Assembly (NCBI GenBank): GCA_018873245.2
Contig: JAEMBT020000008.1
Location: 15,810,090 to 15,874,089 of the forward strand
Direction of reading: 5' to 3'
Source: Archegozetes longisetosus
Taxonomy: Eukaryota; Arthropoda; Arachnida; Sarcoptiformes; Trhypochthoniidae
Length of the DNA: 64,000 nucleotides
Position 1 is the first letter of the stretch; each line of letters starts with the position of its first letter. A model generated the notes under the pieces. It did not search any database. It worked only from the letters and a program-made list of their open reading frames with translations, and was not told the origin of the DNA. Positions 48,117 through 62,195 of this stretch are shown in pieces. The position numbers were made by a program, and so were the translations under genes.

Positions 48117-51100
48117 TGTTCATCATTTTATTCTAATAAAACATTTATATATATATTTTACAAGTGATGGCTATGAGCAGTTGTTCATAATGAATAATTC
48201 GATATTTTGTTATAGGCGATTTTGTCGCGCCATATTCTTGCTGCGATATCATGCCATAGAACCCTTTTATACCATTCTTGAGTCAAATCATTTTAAAATT
48301 GCAGATAATTGCGATTTTCAAAAATCTGAATTTCTTGATGATTACAGTCTCGATTCAGATTTAGATCGCATTTACTTAGTGGTTTCAATGAAGCATCTAT
48401 ACAGAATGTTTAAAGGCTAAAGATATTGATAGTAAGTTTTGGTTCAATTATATATTCAAGAAATCGTGTGCACTGAAAATTATTTTTGCTAAAAAACTTG
48501 GTTTTTGAAAGATTGTCTTGTAAAGCCATTCATTTTTTTAATTAGCGGAAAAATCTCGATTTTGACTGAAATTTGTTCTGATTCCCGACTGATTTTCGAT
48601 CTTCAACTTTATTAAAATTTTGAGGTCTGTATATAATAAATATTTCATAGCTTAATCTTGACGTTAAAAATAATAATTCATTTCATAGTTTCATTTTTCC
48701 CAACTAAAAAATGAAAATAATAAATTTTACTCAACATTTCTTATGAATCTTTCAATGAATATTTGAATCAAATTACGAAATTTCGTAAGAATATCTATTA
48801 CTAACATGTATGAGTAATTTTCAAAAATAATATTCTAGTGAGTGCGAAATGAATAGTTACGAAGTTTGAGTAGGAGTGCATGAGATTAAAATCGTAAATT
48901 CTAATACAACTATACTACTGTAAGAATGACTAAAAATCGTACGTTAAGCTAGATTAGTTCATAAATTCTATTGAATCTCATGAAAGTAAAGTGTAGCTAC
49001 TTAAAGAGGTCCTATACGATATGATTTCTTCTCTTTAACAAAAGGATTTGTAGAATCAGTAAAATTTATATGACTTAAAAACCTTATTTTAAGATAAAGG
49101 AGAATTCTCTTAACGAACCTCAATCTTTTTGAATTAGTCCCTAAACACTATGAGATCAAGTTGTTTCTTAACTTACCCTCAAATTAAATTTATAGCATCA
49201 GAATTTTTTCGAACAATTCTATTCTGAATTTTATCCCGACTATTCTCCAAATTTTAGTGCTATTTCAAATTCTCGGTTTCAAAATGAGAAAGGGGATTTT
49301 CTTAAATTAGGTTAGGTTAAGATCCATTGATGATGCAGCTTCAATCGAAGTTCTTGATTGAACTAATTCAATTAAACTATTCCAAAATGTGTTCAATTTT
49401 AAAATTTAGCATAATTTATTAAAATAGTCTAAAAATTGCAACTTTGCCATAGCAAAAAGAATATTAAATTTTCACCTTAGAAACAGATTAAAGTAATGTT
49501 TTTCATTGCTTATATGATTACTCTGATGGGAAATCTGTTGAATCAAAAACTTTAAAAAGTGCTTCAGATGTAGCCAAATTGGATTGATTGACATGAAATA
49601 AAGCAATTTGCAGTTGTTCTAATCATGCATTGCATAAATTGACTCATTCAATGGCATCGTTTGCAAAAGCTAGAGAAATAATCTAAGTCAAACAATATTA
49701 AAGAACCACTTACCATTTGCTACTCTAACAGTTAATGGTGTTTTTTGTGTCAAACCGAGCAGATATTGAAATTTGAGTGCGTGAAAAATGGTAGATAAGC
49801 CAAAATGCCCACACAATCACGTTATGGTTTGCGCTTGTACTGAATTCTGGCAAATTTTTTCGAGCAGATCTGTCTAACAGTAACTTTAGACCATTCTTTT
49901 CGATTACTCTTCTGCCTTATATACAGCAGAATCGTCATAAGAGAGCGCATGATTCGAATATATCTGTCGGCTTACAATAGCTATACTTCTGCATAATATC
50001 GAACGCTCACCTAATGGAAAATTTTGCCTCAACCATAAATTTCTTGTCAAAAAATTTAAAGCGTTTTATCGATCTTTTATAATAAATTAAGCAATTATCA
50101 AGCCAATTTTTTAAATTATAGGTTAAATTTTAACTTAGATCAATAATAGCAAATCCATAGAAAGTAATCATTGTAAAAATTTTGTTCTTAAAATTGAGTT
50201 ACTTTCTGTGGAGATCACAAAGTTATTAGAATATCGATCGCTTCTTGGATACAAACATTAGGTTAAATGTTGCCTCATAGCCACTCAAGTTTTAAGATTT
50301 ATTTCTTCAATTAAATTCAGATCGATCACAACAGTAGTCATTATGACACCTAAACTGAGTTTTTAAAAGTTTTTCAACTATAATAGAGCCAGTTCTTAAA
50401 AATTGAGTTACCCGAATTCTGATGGCCTTTTATTGAAAACAATTTTGATGTTTTGGAATTAAATAACTGTTTATCACACTCTTCAGAACTCAATCCAGAA
50501 CTTAATTTCTAAGTAGTTATTCTGTCGAATCTCTCCTGGTTTTGCGAGTTTTAAGTCTAGATTTAAATTATTATATCTTTTAAAGAGATAGTGCAAATCA
50601 AAGCATCTAAAAATGAATATCTAGTTTGGACTTCCAGAAATATACGCTGTGCCCAGATTCTGGATATGTTATTTTGAAATACCGCGAAGTGCCAAATGTT
50701 TCGGGGAATGCAAAAAATTGAACCATTTAGTGTTAGCTAAACTTGATTTATTTAGATTTAATTGCTTAACTTTATATAGTCGGGATAACTCGATCTCTCG
50801 GTCATCAATGCATTTTTGGTATTATCCATAAAGCAAGAATGCATTTCATGAATGAGAAGGAACTGAAAACTGTTACAAAATAAATTAATAAAACTATTAC
50901 ACTTATTTGTTATCTAGCGTCATAATGTATGTAGAGATTGTTATCCAAGTTCTTTGTTGGACTTATAGGGCTTTATTCTTTGTAGTATTAATTATAATAA
51001 ATGTAAAACAGCTCAAGAATAGAACAGAACATAACACTAGGCTTAAATTTGATGACACGCGTTATGAAATGTGTGATTTGAGCCATACACATACACATTA

Positions 51101-52441
51101 CTAGTGAGGCATACTCTGCAAATGCTTCTGGGAATAAACAGCGTTACTTTTATTTTCAGACATATTAACATTCAAAATATAGTTTAATCAGTTTGAGTGC
51201 TTTTATTTGTTTCAAGTAATCAATTAATTCTATTTTAATTTAGTTTTAACGGTCTTTATTCTCAAGATAGAAACTAAATCTATTTTATTTATAAGTTTTC
51301 AATAAATAAATCCAAAAATAAGTTCAAGTTTCCAAGTTTTGAATAGAATTTCTTCATTATTTCAAACTTTACCATTTGCCAACCAAAGATCATTGGTTTT
51401 GATGATTCAGACGCGATATTAACTTGTTTATAGAGAGAATAGAATTTGAACTTTGTTGTAAGGTCACTAGTGAGCCGTCAAGTCACAAAATTTAACATGA
51501 GATTCCGTCAGAATCACGTCATAACATCCATACAAGTGGACCGCCACCTAATAAGGTAGGAGTCAGTCGGCAGAAGTCAGTTTAGCACAAAGAACTAAAT
51601 GCTCTGCTTTCCTATTCTCAGTCTAGATTTTAGAAAATCCTCTCTATTTTTTGAAAGTCATTATCGTTAGCTCAAGTTTTAAGAATATAAGTTTCAAGCG
51701 CACACTCGATGTTGCATTCAAACATATTTCATTATAGGTATAATCAATTGTGAAAGTTTATCAAATAATCATATACCACAAATAGTAGTTTGTCAAGCCA
51801 AGGTAAATATAAGAACTAAAAACTTCATTCAGTTATTCAAAAGTATAAGTAAATATTTTTCATAACTCTAACAGTAAGTTAAAAGTTATTTTTAAATTTC
51901 AACACTGAGCTTAAACATTTATAGAAATGAACCTGCAAAATCTAGTGTTTAATCAGATGTTTTTAGTCTTGTCGTTTTCTGTCCACTATTGATGTTTAAC
52001 CTTTTTTCTAAATCTATTCACTACTTTTAAACTCTGAATTTCGCGCAGGTAAATATGAATCAACGAACAAAACCTAAGGTTCAGGGATGAGAAAATCAGT
52101 TTTAAAGTTGATTTTGATCTGTTTCTGCTAAAATGACACCATCACTTGAAGAGCATCAATCATACAAGGATCACACATTCGGTTGTTCATATTTAAAAAG
52201 ATAGTGAAATTTTATATTGAAAATTCAAAACATTTAGATCAAGCTTCAACACTAATTTGAATTTTATTGCTAAAACAAGCATATTACTATCCTTTACAAC
52301 AAACCAGAAATATATCGTAACGTTGGCACTTCATTTATTAATGCGTTCAGTCATTCAAAGCTTTAACTCTTCATAAATAATTGTACTTATATTTATGAAC
52401 TTATAACTGAGCAACAGCTCATTATAGGATGAAGACATCAA
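48117..52441. other. gene-free stretch
   Basis: AT-rich DNA up to the 3' end of the IBTK gene. Short open frames (48181-48420, 50649-50831, 50907-51104) have no recognisable family, odd composition and no splice context. A slightly GC-richer part at about 51480-51600 shows nothing identifiable. Confidence 0.5.
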
Positions 52442-52447
52442 TTTATT
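52442..52447 (-). terminator. poly(A) signal of IBTK gene
   Basis: AATAAA on the minus strand, 36 bp beyond the IBTK stop codon. Confidence 0.55.
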
Positions 52448-52483
52448 CAGTAATGAATTGGAATGGTTCAAACTTTATATTAA

Positions 52484-55400
52484 TTACTGATGCCTTTTCC
52501 AGACGGGTGCTGCGATCTTATTTGCATCAACGCGAACGCGCTCCACAACTATGTATTCATCGGCATTATCTTTGGCCTTGTAATAGCTCAAAAGCTCTTC
52601 AATAGCTTTATCTTCAATACTAATTATATGCAGCGGCTTTGCTTCTAATGCTTTCATGTTTTGCATCCGTTCCTGTTCCGCACGAACGATATCTCTCATA
52701 GAAATCGCTTCAAGTTTAGGATAAGATGAGGGAAATGATATGTTCGTAGTTGTTGTCGGCGGCACATTTTCAATCTTTTTCCAGGGGTTAGAATTCAGTT
52801 TTGGTGGCGAAACAGCCATCGCAGCAAAAGATTTTGGAGAACTTGAATCCGATTCAATCGATACATTGATTTTGGGAGAGTTATTTTGAAAGGACTGAGA
52901 ATTCTTAGTTATAGGAATAGATATAGGACTTGGTTTCATGTTGGAAGAAGGCTGCGAATTGTTCAAAATATTGCTATGCTTTATTTTACTTATTTTTGTC
53001 AACTCTTTAATAGTTGCCTCTTCTTCTGTTATTATATCTTTCAAACTCATTGGTGGTGGGATTGCAGATGACAGACCCCATTTTATTGGTTTGACTTTCG
53101 ACTTTACGGATAACTCAGTATTAGTATTTTCTTTATTGACGCTATTAGTCGCTGTTCTAGGAGAATTGAGACGTTTTGTATCTTCCCAATCGTCAATTTG
53201 TGAAGAATTTGGAGTTAGCTTCTCATTAGGAATTTCTTCTGATTCAAGTATATCAGAACAAGTTGACTCGTTTCGCTGGCGACTCGACTTCTTAACTCGA
53301 GTCTTTTGTTTGAGAAGTGCTTTTCTCTCATCAATATCTACATTGAAATCGTCATTAGAATTGAACAACGAGTGTACTTGATCCATTTCTTCAGCTTTTG
53401 GTGCGCTCGAATACCTAGCGATTCGTCTATTTCTCGGTCGAGTAACCTTTAAAATCAATTCATTTAATACAATAAAATACCTAATTATTTGTTAACTTTA
53501 CCAGATTTTGGTAAGAATCTGTTAAGTCATCCATTGCTTCTTCACTCAATATATCTATAGATTTTGCTTCAGTAAGAGTTTGCAAATTAATACAGATGAA
53601 GTCAAGACAACATTTTCTCAACTGTTCCGCATTATAGATATATGAAAGCTCCAAAAGTTCACACGCATTCTTAAGTGTCACTAAAACATGTTAACAATTA
53701 TTAATCATTAAATTTGATGTAAGATAGAGCTGCAATAGACTTACAGAGATTGACTAAAACATATTCACAATATGTTTTCAAGCAAGGAATCAAATATTGA
53801 TCAGCAACTACTAAAACCTGACAAATAAATTCTGGATCGTCTATAGCCATCAATTTTGAAGCGTCGTCTTTGTAAACATAATCAATTATAATGTTAAGAA
53901 TTTTGGAACTAATTGGAAGACTGAGTGCTTTACTGGAAGATGCTTCGATCCATCCAGAACTCAACATTCCTCTAAAGTATTCAAGTCTAGATACAAGAAT
54001 ACACTTATGACAATTGAATTCGATACCATCTTCAGACTTAATCGATACATCACATAGTTCTTTGTACTGCAATCTATCGAATGTCAACTTTGGTGGCGGA
54101 CATTTATCTAATAGTTTAACTCTATTTCCAACAATTTTAACGCTATTACTCGAAAGCCATTTGTGCAACCAGTTGAGTCCTAATTTTTTACAAGACTCTC
54201 TTAACTCTTTCAATGGATCGCTAGTACTTTCTTTATTTTTCTTGACATTTTGCTTTTTATTGCTACTTTTTGAGTCTTCGATTCTAGATTTCAAACTACT
54301 CCAATTGAGTTTCTTTTCATTTTCAAATAAGTCATTTGAATTTAAATATATAAACTGAATGATCTGCTCGAAAGAATCCATAGAAACAAAATTAGTATCT
54401 AAAGTAATTATCTTGCACTCTGAATCAGAAGATAATCGTTTGCGGAAGTATTCTGATCGGTTCGAAAGTATGAATTTGTGAGCAAAATATTGCCGATTTC
54501 CAACTTTGATAATAACGTCATGAATGTTGTCATTCAAATCACTTGTTTCATACAATAATTTCATATTATTGGTCATCTCTGAATTAGGTTTTGCTGGTAT
54601 TTCTAACATTCCCACTTTGGGTGACGACTGAAGAACCGAAAAATTTCTATTTTTATCATCAGAAAAAATAGCAACTGCTCTATGAATGAAAGGCTGTTTC
54701 TTCACTCTTATTAAATGACATTCATCTTTGTTGATGAATTTAACAAATGATTTTACTTGTTGTACATTTGCTTTGCTGGGTAGAGTTTTCGAAGGCGTTG
54801 GTTTTGAAATAGCTTTAGTTTGACTTTTAGCATTTGTTTCTGGAGAAAATTCTACCAATGACTTCTTTTGATCTGAATTAATTGATTTTCTATTATGAAC
54901 ATTTCCAAAGAAAACTTCTCCATCTTTAGTGACAATACCAACAGCTGACACATTCAGACAAATATGAGTTACACATAGTTCTCGTCCGAATCCAATCAAA
55001 CAACGAACTAACATAGGATCAGACCCTTTCCACAAATAAATGTCTCTCATTTTTGTTAAGAGCATTATCTGGAGCTCTAACTTTGAATTATCGTGAATTC
55101 CTGCCACATCCCATCTTTCATCCAGATGTCCGCCGACGACACATATCTGTTGGATATCGAACTGTTGTGACGCAACTTTTCTGCACTGATATTCATGCAG
55201 AACAAAGACATCGCCCTTATTAGTAGCACATACTATGGCCCCATCACTGGTCACGACATGTTCGAATGTAGTTCCAGTATCCCGAAAATTAAGAGCTGAC
55301 ACTCGATGTGGTAGTATCTGAGTTCGATCTCCTTTCGGATGACCAATTTGGCCAACATTTAAGCCAAATGTAAACAACTCTTCTTTGGTGTGGAATAAAG

Positions 55401-56334
55401 AATGATACTTTGCCGCACCGACTCCTATGATTTCACCAGGTTTCTGGTGTTGACCAAGTTTTAAAGATTTCAAACAAACCAATCTGAGAGAAAGTAGCTT
55501 TTCGGGTGCAGGTGAGTGACCCAGAACATGATAGGTGTTCATTCCACATGTATAGACTTGGAACGATTTCTCTTGTCGTACGAGTAAAATGATGTGATCT
55601 TGACCTGAAGCTATCATTTCACAAAACCAATTACTGCTCAATCCATGAACAGGTTTTGGTGTAATCGATAGATCCTCAGAGTCTTGTCCAAGTCTGCCTC
55701 CATGGCCGTGACCGCAAGAATAAACTCTTCCATCATTTGACAGAAACAATGAGTGAAACTTTTGAATACAAACATTTTTGATACTGATGTTATCTCTCCT
55801 AAAAGTATTTATAACTTCAGGATTTTTACGACTTTGTTCAGTCTCTACGCCCAGGTTGAAGTTGTCATTAGATCCCCAGACGTAGCAATCGCACGGATCT
55901 GTTCGGTTGAACTCAATATAAGGCGGTCGGTCCAACATCAGCAAATCTAACGGCGTACAGTTGTCACGATCGGTCACATTAAGACTTGCTCCATGTCTCA
56001 TAAGGATTTTAGCGCAAGATATTTGTCCGTAAAAAATACTTCTGTGCAATGGCGTCCACATGGACTCTATGTCCTTGGTATCCAAATCTGAGTGACATTT
56101 CTCTAAGAGCCATTCGACGAAACGCCAGTCACCACAGGAGGCGGCAAAATGTAATACATTTCGACCAAAATTGTCGACAACTAGAGGAAAGTTATGACAA
56201 GTGGCTCTACAATAGGACTGCAAACGATCACTCGATGGACGAGAAGTGATAGCAGATAACAATTGAAAGGCATGTCTTTGAGACCTGCACCAATGCGTAC
56301 ATTCGGGCGATACTTCGGTATATTCGACACTCAT
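52484..56334 (-). CDS. IBTK: inhibitor of Bruton tyrosine kinase homologue (ankyrin-RCC1-BTB-BTB)
   Basis: Homologue of IBTK, in vertebrates a BTK inhibitor and substrate adaptor of a CUL3 ubiquitin ligase. Three exons on the minus strand: 53745-56334, 53502-53680, 52484-53446; GT-AG with short introns, 1243 aa (human 1353). Order: ankyrin repeats (about 54-135, GRNVLHFAASCGDWRFVEWL and TPLHRSIFYGQISCAKILM), RCC1 repeats (about 148-350, YVWGSNDNFNLGV, VYSCGHGHGGRLGQ, TFGLNVGQIGHPKGDRTQ), a first BTB domain (about 600-665, HDVIIKVGNRQYFAHKFILS), a second BTB (about 755-825, CDVSIKSEDGIEFNCHKCIL), then a BACK-like helix part and a disordered Ser/Pro-rich tail. The C-terminus (IEDKAIEELLSYYKA, YIVVERV, PVWKRH) matches the conserved IBTK ending. 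BTK itself is restricted, so in this animal the CUL3-adaptor role is the likelier one (inference). Confidence 0.95.
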
Positions 56335-59300
56335 TTTAAGCAGTTTTTAAACAATCAACAAAACAAAACGAAATATATTTGAAGTTTAAAATAGCAAACA
56401 AAAGTTTTTCGATAAAATTCAAATTGAATTATGATATAATTGAATTGTGATAACGACTCCCGTTAAGGGAGTCGTCAATCAACTAAACACTTCTCAATTC
56501 GCCATAATTTGAAAACAAGCCCTAAAAATATGGAAATAATTACAAAAAAATTCAAATTGAAATGAGATCGGACTATTAGTTAATACAGACCTGACTATGG
56601 TTTGTTCAAATTCAATTTGGTTTCGTTCAACAAAATAAAGTTAAAACTGATTAACATAACTATAAAAGTATGACTGATTTTACCATTAACTAATTGTAAA
56701 TAATCTATAATCGAATATCAATTAATTTAGTGTTAAATCGACAGAAAGTGGTGAAGTAAACGTCTACTAGACAATTATTTATCAATGGATATGTGAATCA
56801 ATGACGTAATGATTGTATTGAGTTGATGTTTGTATTTTTGAAGCACATGTTTTCAGAGACATTTAGTGAGAGTTACATGAAACAATACATTATTTGAGCG
56901 CAACTTCAAATATGAGTTTTGGATGTATTTTATTTTAGAATTCATTTAAGATATGTTTTTCTCAGTCATTTTGTTTCAATTAAATACGATCTAATTTTGT
57001 TTAAAAGTTTAACCAAACGCTGTTTTTTGACCGACTGAAAACCTATTTATTAAAAGTTAGATTTTAAACAAATATAATATTCGTGTGTTAATTGACTAAT
57101 CGGTCACTTGGAGCAGCACTTTATTTGAGCTTCAATTGACTCATTGAAATGTTACGATTTGTGTTGAGTAAATCTACTTTTACTTTTAAAACGTAAAACC
57201 AGAGTAACCAATTTATTGAATCGAAGATGACCCAATCTTATGATATTTGACCAATTCTCACATTTATTTCCTCACAATAAGTTTAGATACAATTATTTCG
57301 CTCTAATCTGATTAAATGTGAAAATACATTTAACTATAGAGTAGTTTAAATACAGAAATAGAGTTAGACTTGTATTAAAATAATAATTGAATATTTTCTG
57401 TGTAATATTTGTCGATCAATTATAAATGAAAGCATATCTCATACTTTCTCTATTAATATTTGATGAGCCAATAGTTTGGTCTTTCATATTAAATGTCAAA
57501 CTATTAAAAAACAAAAGTTTGCCTACTTTTACTTTGAACTATTTTTGTTAAATCAATGGTTTGTCCGACCATTCAGTTTACATTAGTCTGTCACTGGAGA
57601 CCTTATATTAAGATGATTTGTTTTGAAAGTTAGGATCAGCCATTCATTTTAAATCAGTTAATCATTTCATTTATTTCTATGTTTTAAGGTTTGTCAAATA
57701 CAAATCAATTTTTGTTAAATCATTTCAACATCAATTCATTATGACTCAAATTATTTTATTGTAAAAAAAGATGAAATAGTTTAGTTTAGTTTATAAATTT
57801 AAAATACAATGTCTTAGTGATCAAGTCCTTAGGTTGCATTTAATATTGATTTAGAATCCATCGTAACAATTAGTAAATGAGTAGTAATCATTAGAAATGT
57901 CGTACAATATGATCAGTATTAATTGTTCTGATAATTATAGTGATATAAAGCAATAGAGAGTGAGAACAGTGAACACTTTGCTAACAAAGCGATTGATAAG
58001 ACTTTTAATCTTACGATCATATGAAGTTCATATTGTAGATACGATTCATATTTTCATTTTCCAGGCACAATGTTTATAGTACTCGGTTCAGTCCATTAGT
58101 ACAAGTTTATTTGACGATCATTTCTCTAATTATATCAAGATTTGTTGCACTTTCTCAATGTTGTAGCTTTGAATAACATGTTAATTGATATTTATTAGCA
58201 TTATTTACCAACTTTGACAATATGAAAAAACCTATTTTATGCCAAAAATTGTTGTTCAGATTGAATATGAGATACTCAAAGTATATTAAGTCCTTAATAG
58301 TGATTTGAATCAATTAATTAGTGTTGAAAATCTAAACTATAAGTTGAAATAACAATAAGTTAATCCACTACAATTGATAAGCAGAGCGCATTCGTAGTCG
58401 TATTCATTCTAACCATTAGTATAATCTTTGGACAACACATAACACGCCAACAGATAAGTCAGTCAATGAGTGAACGCATAACTGATTCTCGTTATTATTC
58501 CGACCCAACACTCTATCAAAACATTTATTATATTTAAATGTTTATAAATAAATAAGAAGACAATTGTATTGATTGAAAGATAAGGTAATTAAATAGTTTA
58601 TTATTGTTTTTATTGTTATAAAATATACTATTAAAAAATAAATTGCGAAAACAGTTGGGTAACTGTTACAAATTCTACACTGTCCTCATATATTATTTAA
58701 TTTGAACAATTGTCTCATGTTTAGTGTATATTTGTCTCGACGATTCTAATCATATTTAGATAAAGCTAATTTCGTCGTTTATGAGAAGCCAAATATGAAG
58801 CAAATAAGTCTCATATAAACGCATCAGTTAAGTTAAGCCCTGTCAATATTGAATTTCGTAACTTTTATAAGCATTTAAATTATGAGCAATGATTGCTTTC
58901 ATATTAGTTACAATGTGTTTCAGATCAAATTAATTCATTGAGTCAAAGTCTGATTTTGTTGCAGAAAAGTCTATTTTAGATATGGTTTGAGTTAACTGTA
59001 CTTTTATGATAATATGTGATCTGACATTTATGATCAATTGGATCTAATGCTCCCACAATTTTGGTTTGAATCACTTTGTTTCGTAATAATCGGTCATTTG
59101 TAAGCCTAAACAAGTGAGCGATTACCTAATGTTCGCTAGATTTTCTTTTAGTTGTCTTTCATCTGCTCCAGTTACAAGCTCTGCATTTCAATGAAGCCAT
59201 TGAGTGATGAGCACATTTCAAAGTTAGATGCCATTCAATTTATCTGACAAGTAATCAATAATTTTTGAGATCAACATCAAACTATAGTCTAATTAAACTT

Positions 59301-62195
59301 TAAGTTAAATTTAGAATCGACTCACTCTAGCATTGAGTTAGCATATACTTTCACCCAATAATATTCTGTCAATTACCAGAAGTCTGTTTCTAATATTGAT
59401 TTAGTATAATAAGATTATTTGAATTTTGAGCTATGTTTCATATTTTTAAAGAAATCCTTTTGGGCTCGTTAAAATAATCACCAAATTTTCAGCCATCCTT
59501 TAAAACAGTAGTGAAACCAAAATATATTTTGATATATCAAAGATATGTGCAAAACAGCTACAGAATAAAAGTGCAGCTGAAGATAGGCCACTAAGCGATA
59601 AGATACCAGAAAGAAGTTGAGCAACTACCACTAAATGGGTTTGGATCAGAATATTGTTAGTCTGTGTATGTGTACTACCAGTATGCGAATGTTTGTCTGA
59701 GGGAATGTTTCTCAAGCCATATTTAACCCACTCTTCCGTCACTAACTTAATATGTTTTTATACTAAAAGCTGTAGCATTTCAGTGCATATTATATAAGAT
59801 TAGTCGTGCAGTTTCTATTGGTATGACCCAAACTCAGTAGTGTTTGCGCGTAAACACTATTTAGAAAATTTTTGTTTTACATCCATTATAATGAAAACGG
59901 TTTTTTGCTTGACATTGCCATCAATTTTTTCAACTTAATAGGCATTGATTACTTTTTTTCGTAGTGTATATAGTTATTAACTTTTGATGTTTTTGCCTTA
60001 TAAATAATTTTGATTTTACTTTAAGTGCACTATTACTGTGATCATTGAAATAGCGATACTTATAATAATATTAGAAGCATTAGAGACACAGATCAATCAA
60101 TGTTTCCTAAGTTTTGGATAAATAGCATTTCATGGGTTATTAATGCAGCTCTAGATTCATTGCGAAACTACTTATTCTATTAGTTCTGTTGGCTTTTTTG
60201 AGCTAAACTCATTTTTAGAAAGATAACTTTCAAATATTCGAAATATTTTCTTTCGAGTTCAAATTGAGAACTGTTTTCTATAAAAAGCAATTTAGCTTTT
60301 ATTTGATTGAATAATATATTTTAGATTTGCATCGAATCTTTTCATTTTTAATTTATTGCTAGGCATTCAAGTGTAGTTTCCCATTTATTTACTCCACATA
60401 TTTTGATGAGATTGTATTTTTCGAAACCAATGTGTAATAAAAGCTTGAAATAGGAATATAACAAAATTCTTGACTCAAATGTATATATCGTGTAAATCTA
60501 TTGCGACTAAACTACCAGATTCTTGAGGAAATTAGCTTTAGATCACTTTTGTATCCATAGCTTTGGAAATTAGATTGGGTAAAAGAGAAAGATCAGAGCT
60601 CAAAATTGCATTTGTCTGAGTACTGTTCAAAACTGATTCATTTTTCTAGCTTTCAGAATGCTTGTCATCTTGTTTTCGATCTTATTAATTTGTTCATTTT
60701 ATTCAGGTTCTAACGACGACATATTCACAAGAGCGATTTAGAACCCTATAATTTTGATTATTTTTTCTCTTATTTCGCTTTTAAGCTTTGACAATTTTAA
60801 ATGATTGACTTGAGGCTATTTTGTAATGACTTTATGTTCCATTATTTATTAGTCTAAAAAATGATTGCTTTTATCTGATTTTTTGATTAGTACTTTTTAA
60901 GCCCTTCAGTGCTTTAGAGTAAGCATTACCATTTACTGGTTTACTGGTACTTACGTTTCAATCGAACAATGTTTTGCTTTTGGTGCAGTAGACATAATCA
61001 TTAGTAGATATTCGCTTGTTTTTGTATCGTTTTTACCAAAGTTACTCTTTTCTTCTTATATCAAAGCTTTACTAACCAACGCTTTTGGTTTTGATGGCAG
61101 CTCATTTTCAATTATTACACTATAATACCTCTAGTGCTCTATTTTTAGTTGTAGTTCACTTTTTAAATGTTATACCTTAAGGGCCAAGGATTAAAGTTTG
61201 ATTTTACAAATATTATTATTACTATAACATGTGTTAACAAACAAAAAGTATAGGAAATCGAAATGTAATATATGGCGTTGTTAAAGAAACAATAATAGGA
61301 AGCAGTTCTCAACCAAAAAGTTAATCTGAATCTGAAAATTGCAATTTATTATTAAAAATGTTCAACTGTTTACATAGCGAGAGAAGGCATAAAAAAGTAT
61401 TACCAGAAATGTATCAGAAATTGCATATTGTATTCTACTATTTGTTAGGCATAGCGTGCAGAGGAAAAAGTTTTAGCATTTGGATATCATTTTTATTGAA
61501 TGCAGAGTTTGTATGAATAAGGCTTATATGGCATATGGCTTATATACTACTTTTGTGAGTTGGCGCTGAATAGAGCGAAATAGTGTGCTCTACCGAAAAG
61601 AGAATACCATAGCCTCGATCGATATAAAGGTGGATATAGATTGGGCTAAAAGTTTTAGCATCCATTGCAATCGCACATAATATTGCACATACTCTGTTCC
61701 CTAAACTGCTCTCTCTTTCTGTCTTATCTTCACTTTAGTTGACTCTCGAATACTATCTAATGTTGTCGTAGACATACATTTGTCCTATTTATTCGCCATA
61801 GATTATGCTGTGAAACGCGCGTTAATCACTAAATCAATCGATATATGTGATGGTTAACCCTTGTTTTATAAGTGATATTTTGAGTGAACTCCCCATTGAT
61901 AATAGTCTGAAAATGAATTTTTAAAAATCAATGTTCTGTATTGGTAGGGAAGATTATGGCCTCCATGTACTAGTAAGTCAACATCAATATCCCGTATTGA
62001 CATAAGAGACTGCCTCATCAAAAATCCAATGTCAAACCTTTTCTGCTATTTTCCAAAGAGATGTTCGTCTATTCTAAACGTAGCTCTCAATTAAATACCA
62101 TTGATATGTCAACAGTAATACTATCGACTCTATTGTATAACATGCTTTCGGTTTATGAATGATGAAAGTTGATCAATACGTGCCTAATTTAGAGA
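56335..62195. other. gene-free stretch between divergent IBTK and TULP4 genes
   Basis: 5.9 kb of AT-rich DNA between two divergent starts. Contains a perfect small hairpin near the IBTK start (56453-56475) and a short local repetition (GGCTTATATGGCATATGGCT at about 61531). The minus-strand open frame 59500-59742 resembles nothing known. Upstream exons of TULP4 or 5' UTR exons may lie here unseen. Confidence 0.55.
56453..56475. repeat. perfect 9-bp-stem hairpin upstream of IBTK
   Basis: ACGACTCCC, a 5-nt spacer GTTAA, then GGGAGTCGT: a perfect inverted repeat, GC-rich in very AT-rich surroundings, 119 bp upstream of the IBTK ATG. It could form a 5' UTR stem-loop or bind a dimeric protein; function unknown. 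Confidence 0.85.

Noticed and set aside
48181-48420. Plus-strand 79-codon open frame after the inverted repeat
   Set aside because: No recognisable domain, no splice context, isolated in non-coding DNA.
54014-54358. Plus-strand 114-codon open frame
   Set aside because: Antisense shadow of the IBTK coding exon.
59500-59742. Minus-strand 80-codon open frame
   Set aside because: Low-complexity Thr/His and hydrophobic runs, no family resemblance.
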